A model generated the notes under the pieces. It was not told the DNA's origin. It searched no databases and was given only the letters and a program-made list of their open reading frames with translations. Positions 28,183 to 35,336 of a stretch of DNA of 39,123 bases are shown piece after piece. The stretch spans positions 1 to 39,123 of the IMG/VR virus record IMGVR_UViG_3300025879_000044, one strand, 5' to 3'. Position 1 is the stretch's first letter. Every line of letters starts with the position of its first letter. The position numbers were made by a program, and so were the translations under genes. Source of the DNA: a virus.

Positions 28183-28194
28183 GCGGAAGTTTAC
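28162..28194. repeat. Perfect 12-bp inverted repeat around polymerase -35 box
   Basis: Arms GTAAACTTCCGC (28162-28173) and GCGGAAGTTTAC (28183-28194) are perfectly complementary, with a 9-base loop that contains the TTGACA box. It could be an operator or a hairpin ending the upstream transcript; there is no T-run, so I favour a protein-binding site. Confidence 0.65.
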
Positions 28195-28205
28195 CAATAT
28201 AGCAA

Positions 28206-28520
28206 TTAAATTTGAATTTTGGACTCAGGAACAATGACCTTAGAACCATAATGCTGATTGTATTCATTCAACAAGGTCTTAGCCGGAGAGAAAATTGAAA
28301 TAATGTGATTAGGAAAAATTGGGATAAGATTGCCTTCAGCATAAGGAGCATATGGTGCCAGCCCAATACCAAACTTACCTTCTTCTTTTTGGTCAGGGAT
28401 AAGCATAACTACTGCCGGCTTTTCAATTTGTACAAGCTGGCGACCTTCGAGGTCTGTCTCAGTTACCTTACCAATAAGTTCCTCACCTGAAGTGAGCTTT
28501 ACAATTTGGACATCGCTCAT
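28206..28520 (-). CDS. Sm-like small phage protein
   Basis: This 104-residue protein begins MSDVQIVKLTSGEELIGKVT. The VKLTSGEELIGKVTETD opening and a final IFPNHIISIFSP strand resemble the Sm/LSm small beta-barrel pattern found in many T4-like marine phages beside the polymerase gene. An RNA- or DNA-binding role is possible. Its start overlaps the upstream mini-gene stop as ATGA. Its role in replication is inferred only from position. Confidence 0.78.
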   Translation of the reverse strand: MSDVQIVKLTSGEELIGKVTETDLEGRQLVQIEKPAVVMLIPDQKEEGKFGIGLAPYAPYAEGNLIPIFPNHIISIFSPAKTLLNEYNQHYGSKVIVPESKIQI

Positions 28521-28693
28521 AGTGAATTCTTCTTTTCTTGAATTTCTTTACGGCGTTCTTTTGTAAGTTTACCTAAATCACCGAGTGCCTTGCGGGCACG
28601 AGTTGCGGCAACCTTTTTACCACCAACCTCAAATGCTTCGTGTTGTACTAGGTATTCCTCATAAGCGGCAATAATCTGTTCATGTGTGGTCAT
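28517..28693 (-). CDS. Small basic helical protein
   Basis: This 58-residue frame from ATG 28693 begins MTTHEQIIAAYEEYLVQHEA, contains FEVGGKKVAATRARKALGDL and ends with RRKEIQEKKNSL. AGGA lies upstream, and the stop overlaps the next start as ATGA. The RARKALGxLxKL pattern is one I recall from short proteins in T4-like cyanophages. The basic second helix may bind nucleic acid. Its function is unknown. Confidence 0.74.
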   Translation of the reverse strand: MTTHEQIIAAYEEYLVQHEAFEVGGKKVAATRARKALGDLGKLTKERRKEIQEKKNSL

Positions 28694-28722
28694 AATAATA
28701 TCCTATAATAATTTAAGAGTTT

Positions 28723-28754
28723 GGGGGAGCGCGGAAAGGAAACGCGGCTCCCCC
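28723..28754 (-). terminator. GC-rich hairpin, probable transcription terminator after hsp20
   Basis: On the minus strand GGGGGAGC pairs perfectly with GCTCCCCC; a bulged inner GCG/CGC can extend it, with a loop around TTTCCTTT. It lies directly downstream of the Hsp20 gene. The downstream tail is AAACTCTTAAATT, so the T-run is weak. Confidence 0.6.
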
Positions 28755-28768
28755 GTAGTGTACACTAC
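28755..28768. repeat. Perfect 14-bp palindrome
   Basis: GTAGTGTACACTAC is its own reverse complement. It lies between the Hsp20 stop and the terminator hairpin and shares TAGTGTACA with the polymerase operator candidate. It may be a protein-binding site or part of the hairpin base. Confidence 0.5.
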
Positions 28769-28775
28769 ATACTAT

Positions 28776-29234
28776 TTAGTCCTGTAGGAAAGTTTTTGTA
28801 GAGATTTTTATCTCTTTTGGTTTTTTCGCCTCAGGGACAATATGCTCTAATGTGATACGCAACATACCGTGTGTAAACTCTGCACCTACGACTTCGATGT
28901 CATCGTTCAATGCAAATGTTTTTGTAAAGTTACGAGCACCAATTCCATGATGGATATAATCTCGTTTATCTTCTTTTTGCTGTACGCCTTGGATTACCAA
29001 TTTGTTGCCTTCTGGGATTTGATGAATAGTTAATTCTTCTTCGTCAAAGCCAGCGGCGGCAAATTCAATAACATAAAGATCGTTGTCTTTAATAATATTG
29101 TAAGGCGGATAATTGTTTGACAGGTCAGCAACCGTATGTAGATTACTGAAGATGCGGTCAAAGCCAATTGTGAAAGGCGAGATTTGATCCTTGATATCCT
29201 CTAAATTAGAGGCATTAAATTTACGAACTACCAT
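28776..29234 (-). CDS. hsp20: Small heat-shock protein Hsp20
   Basis: This 152-residue protein has an N-terminal FDRIFSNLHTVADLSNNYPP and an alpha-crystallin domain at about 38-135. The domain includes YVIEFAAAGFDEEELTIHQI, the DYIHHGIGARNFTKTFALND core and the GMLRITLEHIVP strand; a short tail follows. It holds unfolding proteins in a refoldable state and is widespread in marine T4-like phages. AAGGAG lies 8 bases before the ATG. The 5' leader carries a 7-bp hairpin (29251-29291 region) and weak -10-like boxes; whether this controls expression is unknown. Confidence 0.94.
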   Translation of the reverse strand: MVVRKFNASNLEDIKDQISPFTIGFDRIFSNLHTVADLSNNYPPYNIIKDNDLYVIEFAAAGFDEEELTIHQIPEGNKLVIQGVQQKEDKRDYIHHGIGARNFTKTFALNDDIEVVGAEFTHGMLRITLEHIVPEAKKPKEIKISTKTFLQD

Positions 29235-29330
29235 TGTGTTCTCCTTAATTAAGCGAGTTAAATTTTAAGTGACCCTTACGGCGTCACCTACTATATATAA
29301 GTATTATCTCTAAAATTACAAGAGCAATAC

Positions 29331-29747
29331 TTAATTCTTTTTACCAATATTGTATTTTGTTATCAGTTCCCACTCGCCCTTTTCCTTGAAAGCAATAATC
29401 TTAATATGGCTTAGCGGCGCGAGTTCTTCATGGATTTCAGGATGCATTACATCCAATAAACCCCAGTCAGATAACAGTTTGGCAATTGTGTTTCTGCGTT
29501 GCAGATCGTTTTCATCAAAGTCAGCCGCTTTACCATCCAGAGCAAAAAGCTCTTTAAAGTGTGTGATAAAGTATCGACCTTGTTTATGTAAAATGTGGCA
29601 GGACTGATATAGGATTTTTTCTTTTCGAGAAGCAATACCTATTCTAGATAGAGTCTCTCTAATCTTTAAAAAGTCATCTGCATTTTTTAGTTTGATTTCC
29701 AGAGGCGCATAACCAGGGTAATCAATATCAAAGAAATCTTCACTCAT
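29331..29747 (-). CDS. regA: RegA translational repressor
   Basis: This protein binds the start regions of early phage mRNAs and blocks translation. The 138-residue sequence matches T4 RegA in order: LEIKLKNADDFLKIRETLSR, IGIASRKEKILYQSCHIL, HKQGRYFITHFKELFALDGK, RRNTIAKLLSDWGLL and WELITKYNIG. It has about 15 extra N-terminal residues compared with T4. It lies immediately downstream of the clamp-loader gene 62, as in T4. A TATAAT box is 15 bases before the ATG, and a late box lies at 29797. Confidence 0.93.
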   Translation of the reverse strand: MSEDFFDIDYPGYAPLEIKLKNADDFLKIRETLSRIGIASRKEKILYQSCHILHKQGRYFITHFKELFALDGKAADFDENDLQRRNTIAKLLSDWGLLDVMHPEIHEELAPLSHIKIIAFKEKGEWELITKYNIGKKN

Positions 29748-29796
29748 TATTAATACCTATTATTATAGTGAGAAGTTAAAATATGTTTCCGCTGGT

Positions 29797-29804
29797 TATT
29801 TATA
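29797..29804 (-). promoter_or_regulatory. T4-type late box upstream of regA
   Basis: A perfect minus-strand TATAAATA, 49 bases before the regA ATG. A separate TATAAT at 29767-29762 could serve an early or middle promoter. Late transcription of regA is not expected from T4, so the box may be chance or a late boost. Confidence 0.45.
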
Positions 29805-29810
29805 CTTTAC

Positions 29811-30305
29811 TTAATTTTTACCTCCCTTATTCAAGCGAGCTCGTATTTCCCCTAGATCTTTATCTGACAGAAGTCTTAGTGCCTCCTGTGCCTTTGTATT
29901 ACCATATCCAAAGTACTCCTTTACAATTTCAATATTCTCTTCCTTCTCAGGTTTTAACCATTTGTTGTAACGCTTCTTACTGCGGACAACATTGAGTAAA
30001 AAGTCATATTGCATCTTGTGTGCAAGGTGTGGGCGAGAGTTCATCTCGTTCGCGGCAATAACAGTATCAGGTCCATAGCTCATAGCCTTATTGACAATAA
30101 AGGGATTATATTGCTTCTCACTCCAGTCATCTATAATTAGATTATCCTTAGAATGATTAATACTGTTAGCAAAGTCAAAGGGACTTATAGCCTTTTTCTT
30201 CTCCACATAACTTTCAGCATTAAACTGTTCTACGGGCGGACCTAAATCTTCGAGGAAACTAGGTTTCATCTCGGAGGATGTCTTCTTCACTTGTTTCTTC
30301 ACCAT
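29811..30305 (-). CDS. 62: Clamp loader small subunit, T4 gp62
   Basis: This protein works with gp44 to load the gp45 clamp. It has about 164 residues from ATG 30305 (MVKKQVKKTSSEMKPSFLED); ATG 30269 is also possible, and both lie inside the end of the upstream gene. SPFDFANSINHSKDNLIIDD, then NPFIVNKAMSYGPDTVIAAN and EMNSRPHLAHKMQYDFLLNV followed by KRYNKWLKPEK and VKEYFGYGN match the marine T4-like gp62 pattern. It is separated from gp44 by four genes, unlike in T4. Confidence 0.88.
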   Translation of the reverse strand: MVKKQVKKTSSEMKPSFLEDLGPPVEQFNAESYVEKKKAISPFDFANSINHSKDNLIIDDWSEKQYNPFIVNKAMSYGPDTVIAANEMNSRPHLAHKMQYDFLLNVVRSKKRYNKWLKPEKEENIEIVKEYFGYGNTKAQEALRLLSDKDLGEIRARLNKGGKN

Positions 30306-31017
30306 ATTGTATCTCAATCACATGACAAGGTTTACTGTAAGGATTGTATAATTGATGCCACTCATTTGCTCTGACAACATGTACATCATCCTCTCTTAAA
30401 TTATGCATGGTAAAATTTGTTCTTTCACCCATGCTAGTCTTTAGTGTGCATTTACCCTGACTGATAAACCACACTTCACTTCTTAGAAAATGTTTCTGAT
30501 AGCTAATACCTTTACCAGGTTCAATAACAAGTTCCTTAACCTTTACTCTACTATCTTTAAATAGTTCTGTAAAGTGTCCCCAAACTCTTTCGGTAGTCTG
30601 ATACTGTTTCAGTAATTCACTGCTACTTTGTGTCTTGTCACCCCCTACACCAAAGACAAATTTCAACTTAGGATAATCAAACCGATGAAACTCAGGTACG
30701 GTCTTTTGTGTGCGGTCACCTCCATTAGCAAAGATGAGGTTATCATTTGGGTAATCATTCATCATAGAGGCTATGAAGTTTGTGGCAGTATCATCACTGT
30801 CATTCATAGTATACACTGCATCTACCATCTCTAAGGAAGATATGATGCTAGTTCGTTCCTGCTCTGACATAAAGGCCTTACCTTTTTTCCTAATAAGCCA
30901 GGCATCAGAGTTAATACCTACTGCCAACCTATCTCCAAGTTTTTTAGCTTCTCGGAAATAATCTATATGTCCAGAGTGTAAAGGATCAAACCCACCTGAT
31001 ACAAGAACAATGTCCAT
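30259..31017 (-). CDS. Nucleotidyltransferase-cupin fusion
   Basis: This 252-residue protein has two domains. Residues 1-135 are a cytidylyltransferase-like domain (GGFDPLHSGHIDYF, H14-S-G-H17) of the HldE/TagD type. Residues about 155-245 are a cupin like the C-terminus of type II mannose-6-phosphate isomerase: VKELVIEPGKGISYQKHFLR, then SEVWFISQGKC and HQLYNPYSKPCHVIEIQYGE. It could activate and isomerise a sugar phosphate. It sits between clamp-loader genes and overlaps gp62, which hides a metabolic gene in the replication operon. No exact equivalent is known to me. Confidence 0.82.
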   Translation of the reverse strand: MDIVLVSGGFDPLHSGHIDYFREAKKLGDRLAVGINSDAWLIRKKGKAFMSEQERTSIISSLEMVDAVYTMNDSDDTATNFIASMMNDYPNDNLIFANGGDRTQKTVPEFHRFDYPKLKFVFGVGGDKTQSSSELLKQYQTTERVWGHFTELFKDSRVKVKELVIEPGKGISYQKHFLRSEVWFISQGKCTLKTSMGERTNFTMHNLREDDVHVVRANEWHQLYNPYSKPCHVIEIQYGEETSEEDILRDET

Positions 31018-31175
31018 TAAATCTCCTCAGCAATTCCTAATACTTCTGCCGAGAACAAAAAGAGAGCGGCTCCCTCATAATTACCTACATACAAGTAGCC
31101 ACATGCGGCGAACCGCAATACACTTTTGACAATGCTAATATAAAAATGTCTTTTACCTGGGTCTTTATTAATCAT
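31017..31175 (-). CDS. Mini membrane-associated protein
   Basis: This 52-residue frame begins MINKDPGKRHFYISIVKSVL and ends GAALFLFSAEVLGIAEEI. Two weakly hydrophobic helices with a basic N-terminus suggest membrane association. It is coupled by TAATG to the fusion gene. I recall MINKxPGKxHFYIS-type mini-proteins in marine T4-like phages, with no assigned role. Confidence 0.75.
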   Translation of the reverse strand: MINKDPGKRHFYISIVKSVLRFAACGYLYVGNYEGAALFLFSAEVLGIAEEI

Positions 31176-31187
31176 ATTATATCCTAA

Positions 31188-32276
31188 CTATTTAACAAAT
31201 AAACTATCAATTAATCTATCGCCGCCTTCTTGCTTACCACATTGCACCCAACATTGATTAATTGTTTTATACTTCCAACTATCACTATACATGTTTAGAG
31301 CACCATTGTCAAGCACTTCCTGCAGGCTATAAGTATACAAATTGTTACGATTTCCGATAGCCTTTTGTACACCTCTAACTTCTGTGGCTTCTTCCATATA
31401 TGCAGGTCCATACATCTTGTTCCCTACAAAACAACAAGGCTGTACATTACCTAAGTGGTCAATATAAATTTCACACATAGGTTTCTCGTGGTTGGGGGGA
31501 TGATGATTCCTAAACGCATTACACTCTATACACCCTTGGCGTGTTTTCAATCTAGGTCTTGGGGCAACATACCCCAAGTGAGGAGGCACATAGGGTTCCT
31601 TATCACCTTCTGACCAGTGGTTGATAACATATTCTAGATTATAGTCCTTGTCATATACAGGCATTCCTGTACCATCAACACCGAAAGGATTTTTAAGTCT
31701 AAAATGTACTCCTAGACTTTTTGCTAACTTTTCAGCTTCCTCTACTTGATGGCTATTGTATGAGAATCTTAGAAAGTCCCATGCCGCAAGACCACCTGCC
31801 GCAACATATGCCTTAATGTTGCTAATAACTTTATCCCACTTTACCTGCCTTCGATATAAATGGTTTGTATCCTCTAACCCATCTATGGAAAAAATAACTG
31901 CTCTGTTTACATCAGGCAATTTATTTTCTGCAAGTACCCTACCCAAGTCCGAAAAAAATTGAGTACCTCGCAACCCACCATTAGTATTAATCTGTATAGA
32001 GCCCGGGCTATGTTGGCAGATATATTCTACTATCTCTACTAAGTCTTTGCAGGTGATAGGATCCCCGTGGGTGCCACATATAATCCAGTTTTCAATCTTG
32101 GCTAATGCATCAGGACTGAACCAAGACTTAAACTCACCAATGCTAATATCCCGTTGTTGTAAATTAGGATCCACATTAGGAGAGTTTCTAAGATGTCGAG
32201 GACATCCTGGACAGGCGGCATTGCACCGACTGCTAAGTTCTAAATGTACGGCATTTAACTTTTCGTATGACCACAC
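31188..32276 (-). CDS. Radical SAM/SPASM-like protein
   Basis: This 362-residue protein has CNAACPGC (CxxxCxxC) near residues 18-25 for the radical SAM cluster, IENWIICGTHGDPITCKDLV, and a C-terminal set of Cys residues (CIEC, MCEIYIDHLGNVQPCCF) typical of a SPASM or twitch auxiliary cluster. These enzymes modify peptides or small molecules by radical chemistry. The start is GTG at 32276, overlapping the gp44 stop as TAGTG. It lies inside the replication operon; its substrate is unknown. Confidence 0.87.
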   Translation of the reverse strand: MWSYEKLNAVHLELSSRCNAACPGCPRHLRNSPNVDPNLQQRDISIGEFKSWFSPDALAKIENWIICGTHGDPITCKDLVEIVEYICQHSPGSIQINTNGGLRGTQFFSDLGRVLAENKLPDVNRAVIFSIDGLEDTNHLYRRQVKWDKVISNIKAYVAAGGLAAWDFLRFSYNSHQVEEAEKLAKSLGVHFRLKNPFGVDGTGMPVYDKDYNLEYVINHWSEGDKEPYVPPHLGYVAPRPRLKTRQGCIECNAFRNHHPPNHEKPMCEIYIDHLGNVQPCCFVGNKMYGPAYMEEATEVRGVQKAIGNRNNLYTYSLQEVLDNGALNMYSDSWKYKTINQCWVQCGKQEGGDRLIDSLFVK

Positions 32277-33211
32277 TATTTAAACTCCACATTAGCCATG
32301 ATCTCAGTGAGGCATGCAGTCAAATTAATTTCTTGGTCAGCGACAAAGGCTGCCTTATACTGATAATCCGCAATTAACAATACCAACTGCGGCACCTGCT
32401 TCACCTTATCCAGCATTGTGTCATACACTTTACGATACACCGCCTGAGGGTCACTGTCTACATTATTAGCGACCCACTGACGCATCTTCTTCCAGTCCTT
32501 GTCTCTAAGAGCGTCTACAAGAGCCTTAGTGTTAATCTCAGCTAAGTTACTAAGTATACCCTCATCAATTACACCCCCTACACTGTATCGCTGTAACTCG
32601 TTAAGCACACGGCGATAATCAGGAAAGTGCTTCATCAACAATTCAGCAAGGACTTTATCATTGTATTGTACATTCTCAGCTTGTAAAATCTCAATCATGC
32701 GTTTATGAAATTTACCAGCCATCCTTTGCTTCTGACCATTCTCTAGTTTAAACTCAATGACTGTAGTTCGACTATGCAGAGGAGCAATGATACGATTCTT
32801 AAAGTTACATGTAAAAATGAACCTACAGTTTTTTGAGAACTCCTCAATAAAAGCTCTCAATGCAGGTTGCGTAGAGTTAGGGTTTAGATAGTCTGCCTCA
32901 TCAAGTATAACCACCTTAGGCTTACCTTCAAAACTGACAGTGCTTGCAAAGCTCTTAATCTTTGTTCGCAACACATCAATGCCTGACTCCTCAGATCCGT
33001 TAATGACAATGTAATCACATTCTAACTCATTGCATAAGGCACGGGCGACCGTAGTCTTACCCGTGCCAGCAGTGCCGCATAACAGCATGTTAGGAATTTC
33101 ACCTGCTTCAACAAACTGACGGAAAACCGTAAGTGTCTCATCAGGTAGGATACATTCATTAAGAGTTTTAGGGCGATACTTTTCTACCCACAAGAACTCT
33201 TTGTTTTCCAT
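32276..33211 (-). CDS. 44: Clamp loader large subunit, T4 gp44 (AAA+)
   Basis: This is the ATPase subunit that opens and loads the gp45 clamp. It has 311 residues with EKYRPKTLNECILPDE (box II), Walker A GTAGTGKT (46-53), Walker B VVILDEADYL and HSRTTVIEF (the sensor/arginine-finger region, where SRC is SRT). RVLNELQRYS lies in the lid domain. The adjoining genes are peroxiredoxin upstream and radical SAM downstream. Confidence 0.95.
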   Translation of the reverse strand: MENKEFLWVEKYRPKTLNECILPDETLTVFRQFVEAGEIPNMLLCGTAGTGKTTVARALCNELECDYIVINGSEESGIDVLRTKIKSFASTVSFEGKPKVVILDEADYLNPNSTQPALRAFIEEFSKNCRFIFTCNFKNRIIAPLHSRTTVIEFKLENGQKQRMAGKFHKRMIEILQAENVQYNDKVLAELLMKHFPDYRRVLNELQRYSVGGVIDEGILSNLAEINTKALVDALRDKDWKKMRQWVANNVDSDPQAVYRKVYDTMLDKVKQVPQLVLLIADYQYKAAFVADQEINLTACLTEIMANVEFK

Positions 33212-33248
33212 AATTCACCTCAATCATAATATATTTAATAGTGAGAGT

Positions 33249-33866
33249 TTAACTCATTTTTGCTTTAGAGTCAACCCCATCTTGCAAGTTTAGGGTAAGT
33301 TGTCTGCCTCGAGGTTGCCCACTTTCATCAAACAGTTTGCCCTGTAGGTATGCAAGGATGTTTTGCGGTGAGGAAATACCATAAGGATCATCATCGGCAT
33401 TAGCCATCATACCAGGTTCAATAAAAGATTTCTCAATCTCCATATTGTTTACAACCAAAGCATAACGCCAAGACCTAACACCAAACCCCAAGTTGTCTTT
33501 AAGAACATCCATACCCATATAGGTAGTAAAGATTGCAGACCCATCTGGGATAACCTTTACATTTTGTAGTCCTTGATCTTGTGCCCACTTATTCATAACA
33601 AAAGAATCATTTACTGACATACAATAAATTTCATCAATGCCCTCTGCCTGAAACTCTGTAAAAAGTTTTTCAAAGTCAGGTAGTTGAAAAGTAGAACAGG
33701 TTGGTGTAAATGCGCCCGGCAGTGAAAACAGAATGCACCGTTTACCGCCGAACAAATCTTGTGTAGTCACATCATCCCAACGATAAGGATTGTCGCCGCC
33801 GATGCTCTCATCACGAACACGGGTTTTGAAAATTACATTGGGAATTTTAAAAGGGAATCCTGGCAT
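33249..33866 (-). CDS. Peroxiredoxin (Prx5/AhpC-TSA type)
   Basis: This 205-residue protein has the peroxidatic site PGAFTPTCS with Cys57 in a Prx5-like context (KRCILFSLPGAFTPTC), RSWRYALVVNN and VEPG-like IEPGMMANADDDPYGIS. It reduces peroxides or alkyl hydroperoxides using thiol reductants. C44 and another Cys near 82 may resolve the disulfide. It lies between clamp (gp45) and clamp-loader (gp44) genes. Phage peroxiredoxins probably protect DNA synthesis from oxidative stress in surface waters. Confidence 0.9.
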   Translation of the reverse strand: MPGFPFKIPNVIFKTRVRDESIGGDNPYRWDDVTTQDLFGGKRCILFSLPGAFTPTCSTFQLPDFEKLFTEFQAEGIDEIYCMSVNDSFVMNKWAQDQGLQNVKVIPDGSAIFTTYMGMDVLKDNLGFGVRSWRYALVVNNMEIEKSFIEPGMMANADDDPYGISSPQNILAYLQGKLFDESGQPRGRQLTLNLQDGVDSKAKMS

Positions 33867-33876
33867 CGCATACTCC

Positions 33877-34539
33877 TTAAATTACAGAGCTAGGTTCTAG
33901 TGCAAGCCAATACTGAAGGTCAGTGGCTTTGTTTTTAAGATGCATAAACTTCTTCTGGCTCAAAGTAATTTCATACTCGCCTGGAATGACTTTAAAGTTT
34001 TCAATTGCCAAGCGGCAGTCAAAGTCTGTAGCATCTGTTTCACCGATAACATGTCGGAAACTATTGCTACGGGGAGTTGCAGGGTCACCAACTGATAGTG
34101 TCACTGTACCGTCTTTAGCAACAACACTAAGCATAGGCGCCGCCGTGATAGCCGCCGCCTTCATAATCATTGCAACCTCTGAAGATGAAAGATTGAAAGT
34201 AAAATGATTGTCTACTTCAATTGTCTTATCGGGCGCGGCGACAATAATGCTAGGATCTGCATAGTAATATTCAAACTTACTACGGTCTTTACTAATAGTA
34301 ATGCTCTCATCACCAAACTCTACATCTGTATCTTCCATCAGAGTGAGTAGGGCAAGCAAACTATTTAGATCGTAAATTGCAAACTCTTTATCAAAGGTTT
34401 CTTTAACAGTAGTTCGAGAAAAAATATTCTTGCCCGTAGAAATAGTTGCTAGTGTGCTACCTTCTCGGACAAGAATATTTGTATTAATGCTGGCATAATT
34501 TTTAAGTACATCCAGCGTATCTTTTGAGATTTTCATCAT
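33877..34539 (-). CDS. 45: Sliding clamp, T4 gp45
   Basis: This is the trimeric processivity clamp of the T4-type polymerase, also the coactivator of late transcription in T4. It has 220 residues: MKISKDTLDVLKNYASINTN, YDLNSLLALLTLMEDTDVEF, and the end KFMHLKNKATDLQYWLALEP match the marine gp45 pattern. There are two adjacent ATGs (34539 and 34536); GGAG is 8 bases from the second, which may be the real start. A sigma70 promoter lies at 34573-34601. Confidence 0.94.
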   Translation of the reverse strand: MMKISKDTLDVLKNYASINTNILVREGSTLATISTGKNIFSRTTVKETFDKEFAIYDLNSLLALLTLMEDTDVEFGDESITISKDRSKFEYYYADPSIIVAAPDKTIEVDNHFTFNLSSSEVAMIMKAAAITAAPMLSVVAKDGTVTLSVGDPATPRSNSFRHVIGETDATDFDCRLAIENFKVIPGEYEITLSQKKFMHLKNKATDLQYWLALEPSSVI

Positions 34540-34572
34540 ATAAACTCCACAGTTTCATTAGTTAATAATCAT

Positions 34573-34601
34573 AATATAATATAAAAGACTAGGAAAGTCA
34601 A
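34573..34601 (-). promoter_or_regulatory. Sigma70-type promoter for the clamp operon
   Basis: TTGACT (34601-34596), 17 bases, then TATATT (34578-34573) on the minus strand, 33 bases before the gp45 ATG. Confidence 0.72.
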
Positions 34602-34618
34602 CCTACGAGGTGACCAAA

Positions 34619-34942
34619 CTAGCTAGGATAATCTTCCGCATTACCTGCCCAATAGGTTACAGGGTTATCTGAATCATCGTTTCGGGCGTTTAGTTTTGCG
34701 TCCAGTTCGGTGTCTAGTGTATCCGCCCACCATGCATCTCTATCTGCGGTTGTAGGAAATTCAAGAGTAAGTTCTTTGCTTAGTCCGTCCTCACTTATAA
34801 TAAAAGACATCTCGCAATTGTGATCACCATTTTGTGCCGCCTGTACTGTCGCTAATGCGTAGGCTTCCGTATCCGAAGATTGTTCAGCAGGCCATTGGTC
34901 ACTAATACTCTCTCGGGTAACAACAATTTTTATATCTGGCAT
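34619..34942 (-). CDS. Small acidic late protein, unknown
   Basis: This 107-residue protein begins MPDIKIVVTRESISDQWPAE. It is acidic, with SKELTLEFPTTADRDAWWAD, an arrangement resembling small phage proteins with a beta-hairpin and helix. It stands alone, with a hairpin terminator and late box upstream and an early promoter downstream, so it forms a single-gene late unit. Its function is unknown. Confidence 0.72.
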   Translation of the reverse strand: MPDIKIVVTRESISDQWPAEQSSDTEAYALATVQAAQNGDHNCEMSFIISEDGLSKELTLEFPTTADRDAWWADTLDTELDAKLNARNDDSDNPVTYWAGNAEDYPS

Positions 34943-34975
34943 TATTTTATTCCTTACAACATTTAAATAGTTAAT

Positions 34976-34983
34976 TATTTATA
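34976..34983 (-). promoter_or_regulatory. T4-type late promoter (TATAAATA)
   Basis: A perfect minus-strand TATAAATA, 33 bases upstream of the ATG at 34942 and directly downstream of a terminator hairpin. Confidence 0.78.
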
Positions 34984-34989
34984 AAAGAT

Positions 34990-35041
34990 GGGACGGCGGT
35001 GTCATAGTGAGGAGAGAGAGTTAGAGTCACACCGCCGCCCC
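34990..35041 (-). terminator. Strong hairpin terminator
   Basis: Minus-strand arms GGGGCGGCGGTGT (35041-35029) and ACACCGCCGTCCC (35002-34990) form a 13-bp stem with one G-U, a 26-base loop, and a downstream ATCTTTTATAAATA. It closes the CobT/CobS/DUF3310 transcript and separates it from the late gene. Confidence 0.75.
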
Positions 35042-35048
35042 AAACCGT

Positions 35049-35336
35049 TTACTTGCCGTGAACTCTATCGTGTTCATACAAAGCAAGAAATCCATAGTGA
35101 ATAGTCTTCACAATATCCTTACGCCATTCATCTGGGGTATCACCCTTTTTGCCGTAGCGGTCATTATACTTGTCGATATTGCCATGAAAGAATCCTTGAC
35201 CATGACCCCTATCTATAATGATCTCAGCGGACTGAAGTCCGCCTTGACCATAGTGACCTTTGTAAGTAGAATCAATATACTTTTTAAATTCCTCAATCAA
35301 CTCATCTTCACGGAACTTGTAAACTTTTTTACTCAT
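35049..35336 (-). CDS. DUF3310-like small protein
   Basis: This 95-residue protein contains HYGQGGLQSAEIIIDRGHGQ, then GFFHGNIDKYNDRYGKKG and DIVKTIHYGFLALYEHD, matching the DUF3310 pattern (HYxxGGxxxxEII...GFxxGNxxKYxxRxxxK...DxxKxxHY). Its role is unknown; it is sometimes annotated as a nucleotide-kinase-like phage protein without experimental support. It is coupled to the CobS-like gene by TAATG. Confidence 0.82.
   Translation of the reverse strand: MSKKVYKFREDELIEEFKKYIDSTYKGHYGQGGLQSAEIIIDRGHGQGFFHGNIDKYNDRYGKKGDTPDEWRKDIVKTIHYGFLALYEHDRVHGK

Noticed and set aside
28147-28197. N-terminal extension of DNA polymerase to an upstream start
   Set aside because: The added 17 residues are encoded by the promoter and inverted-repeat region and do not resemble gp43; ATG 28146 gives the family N-terminus.
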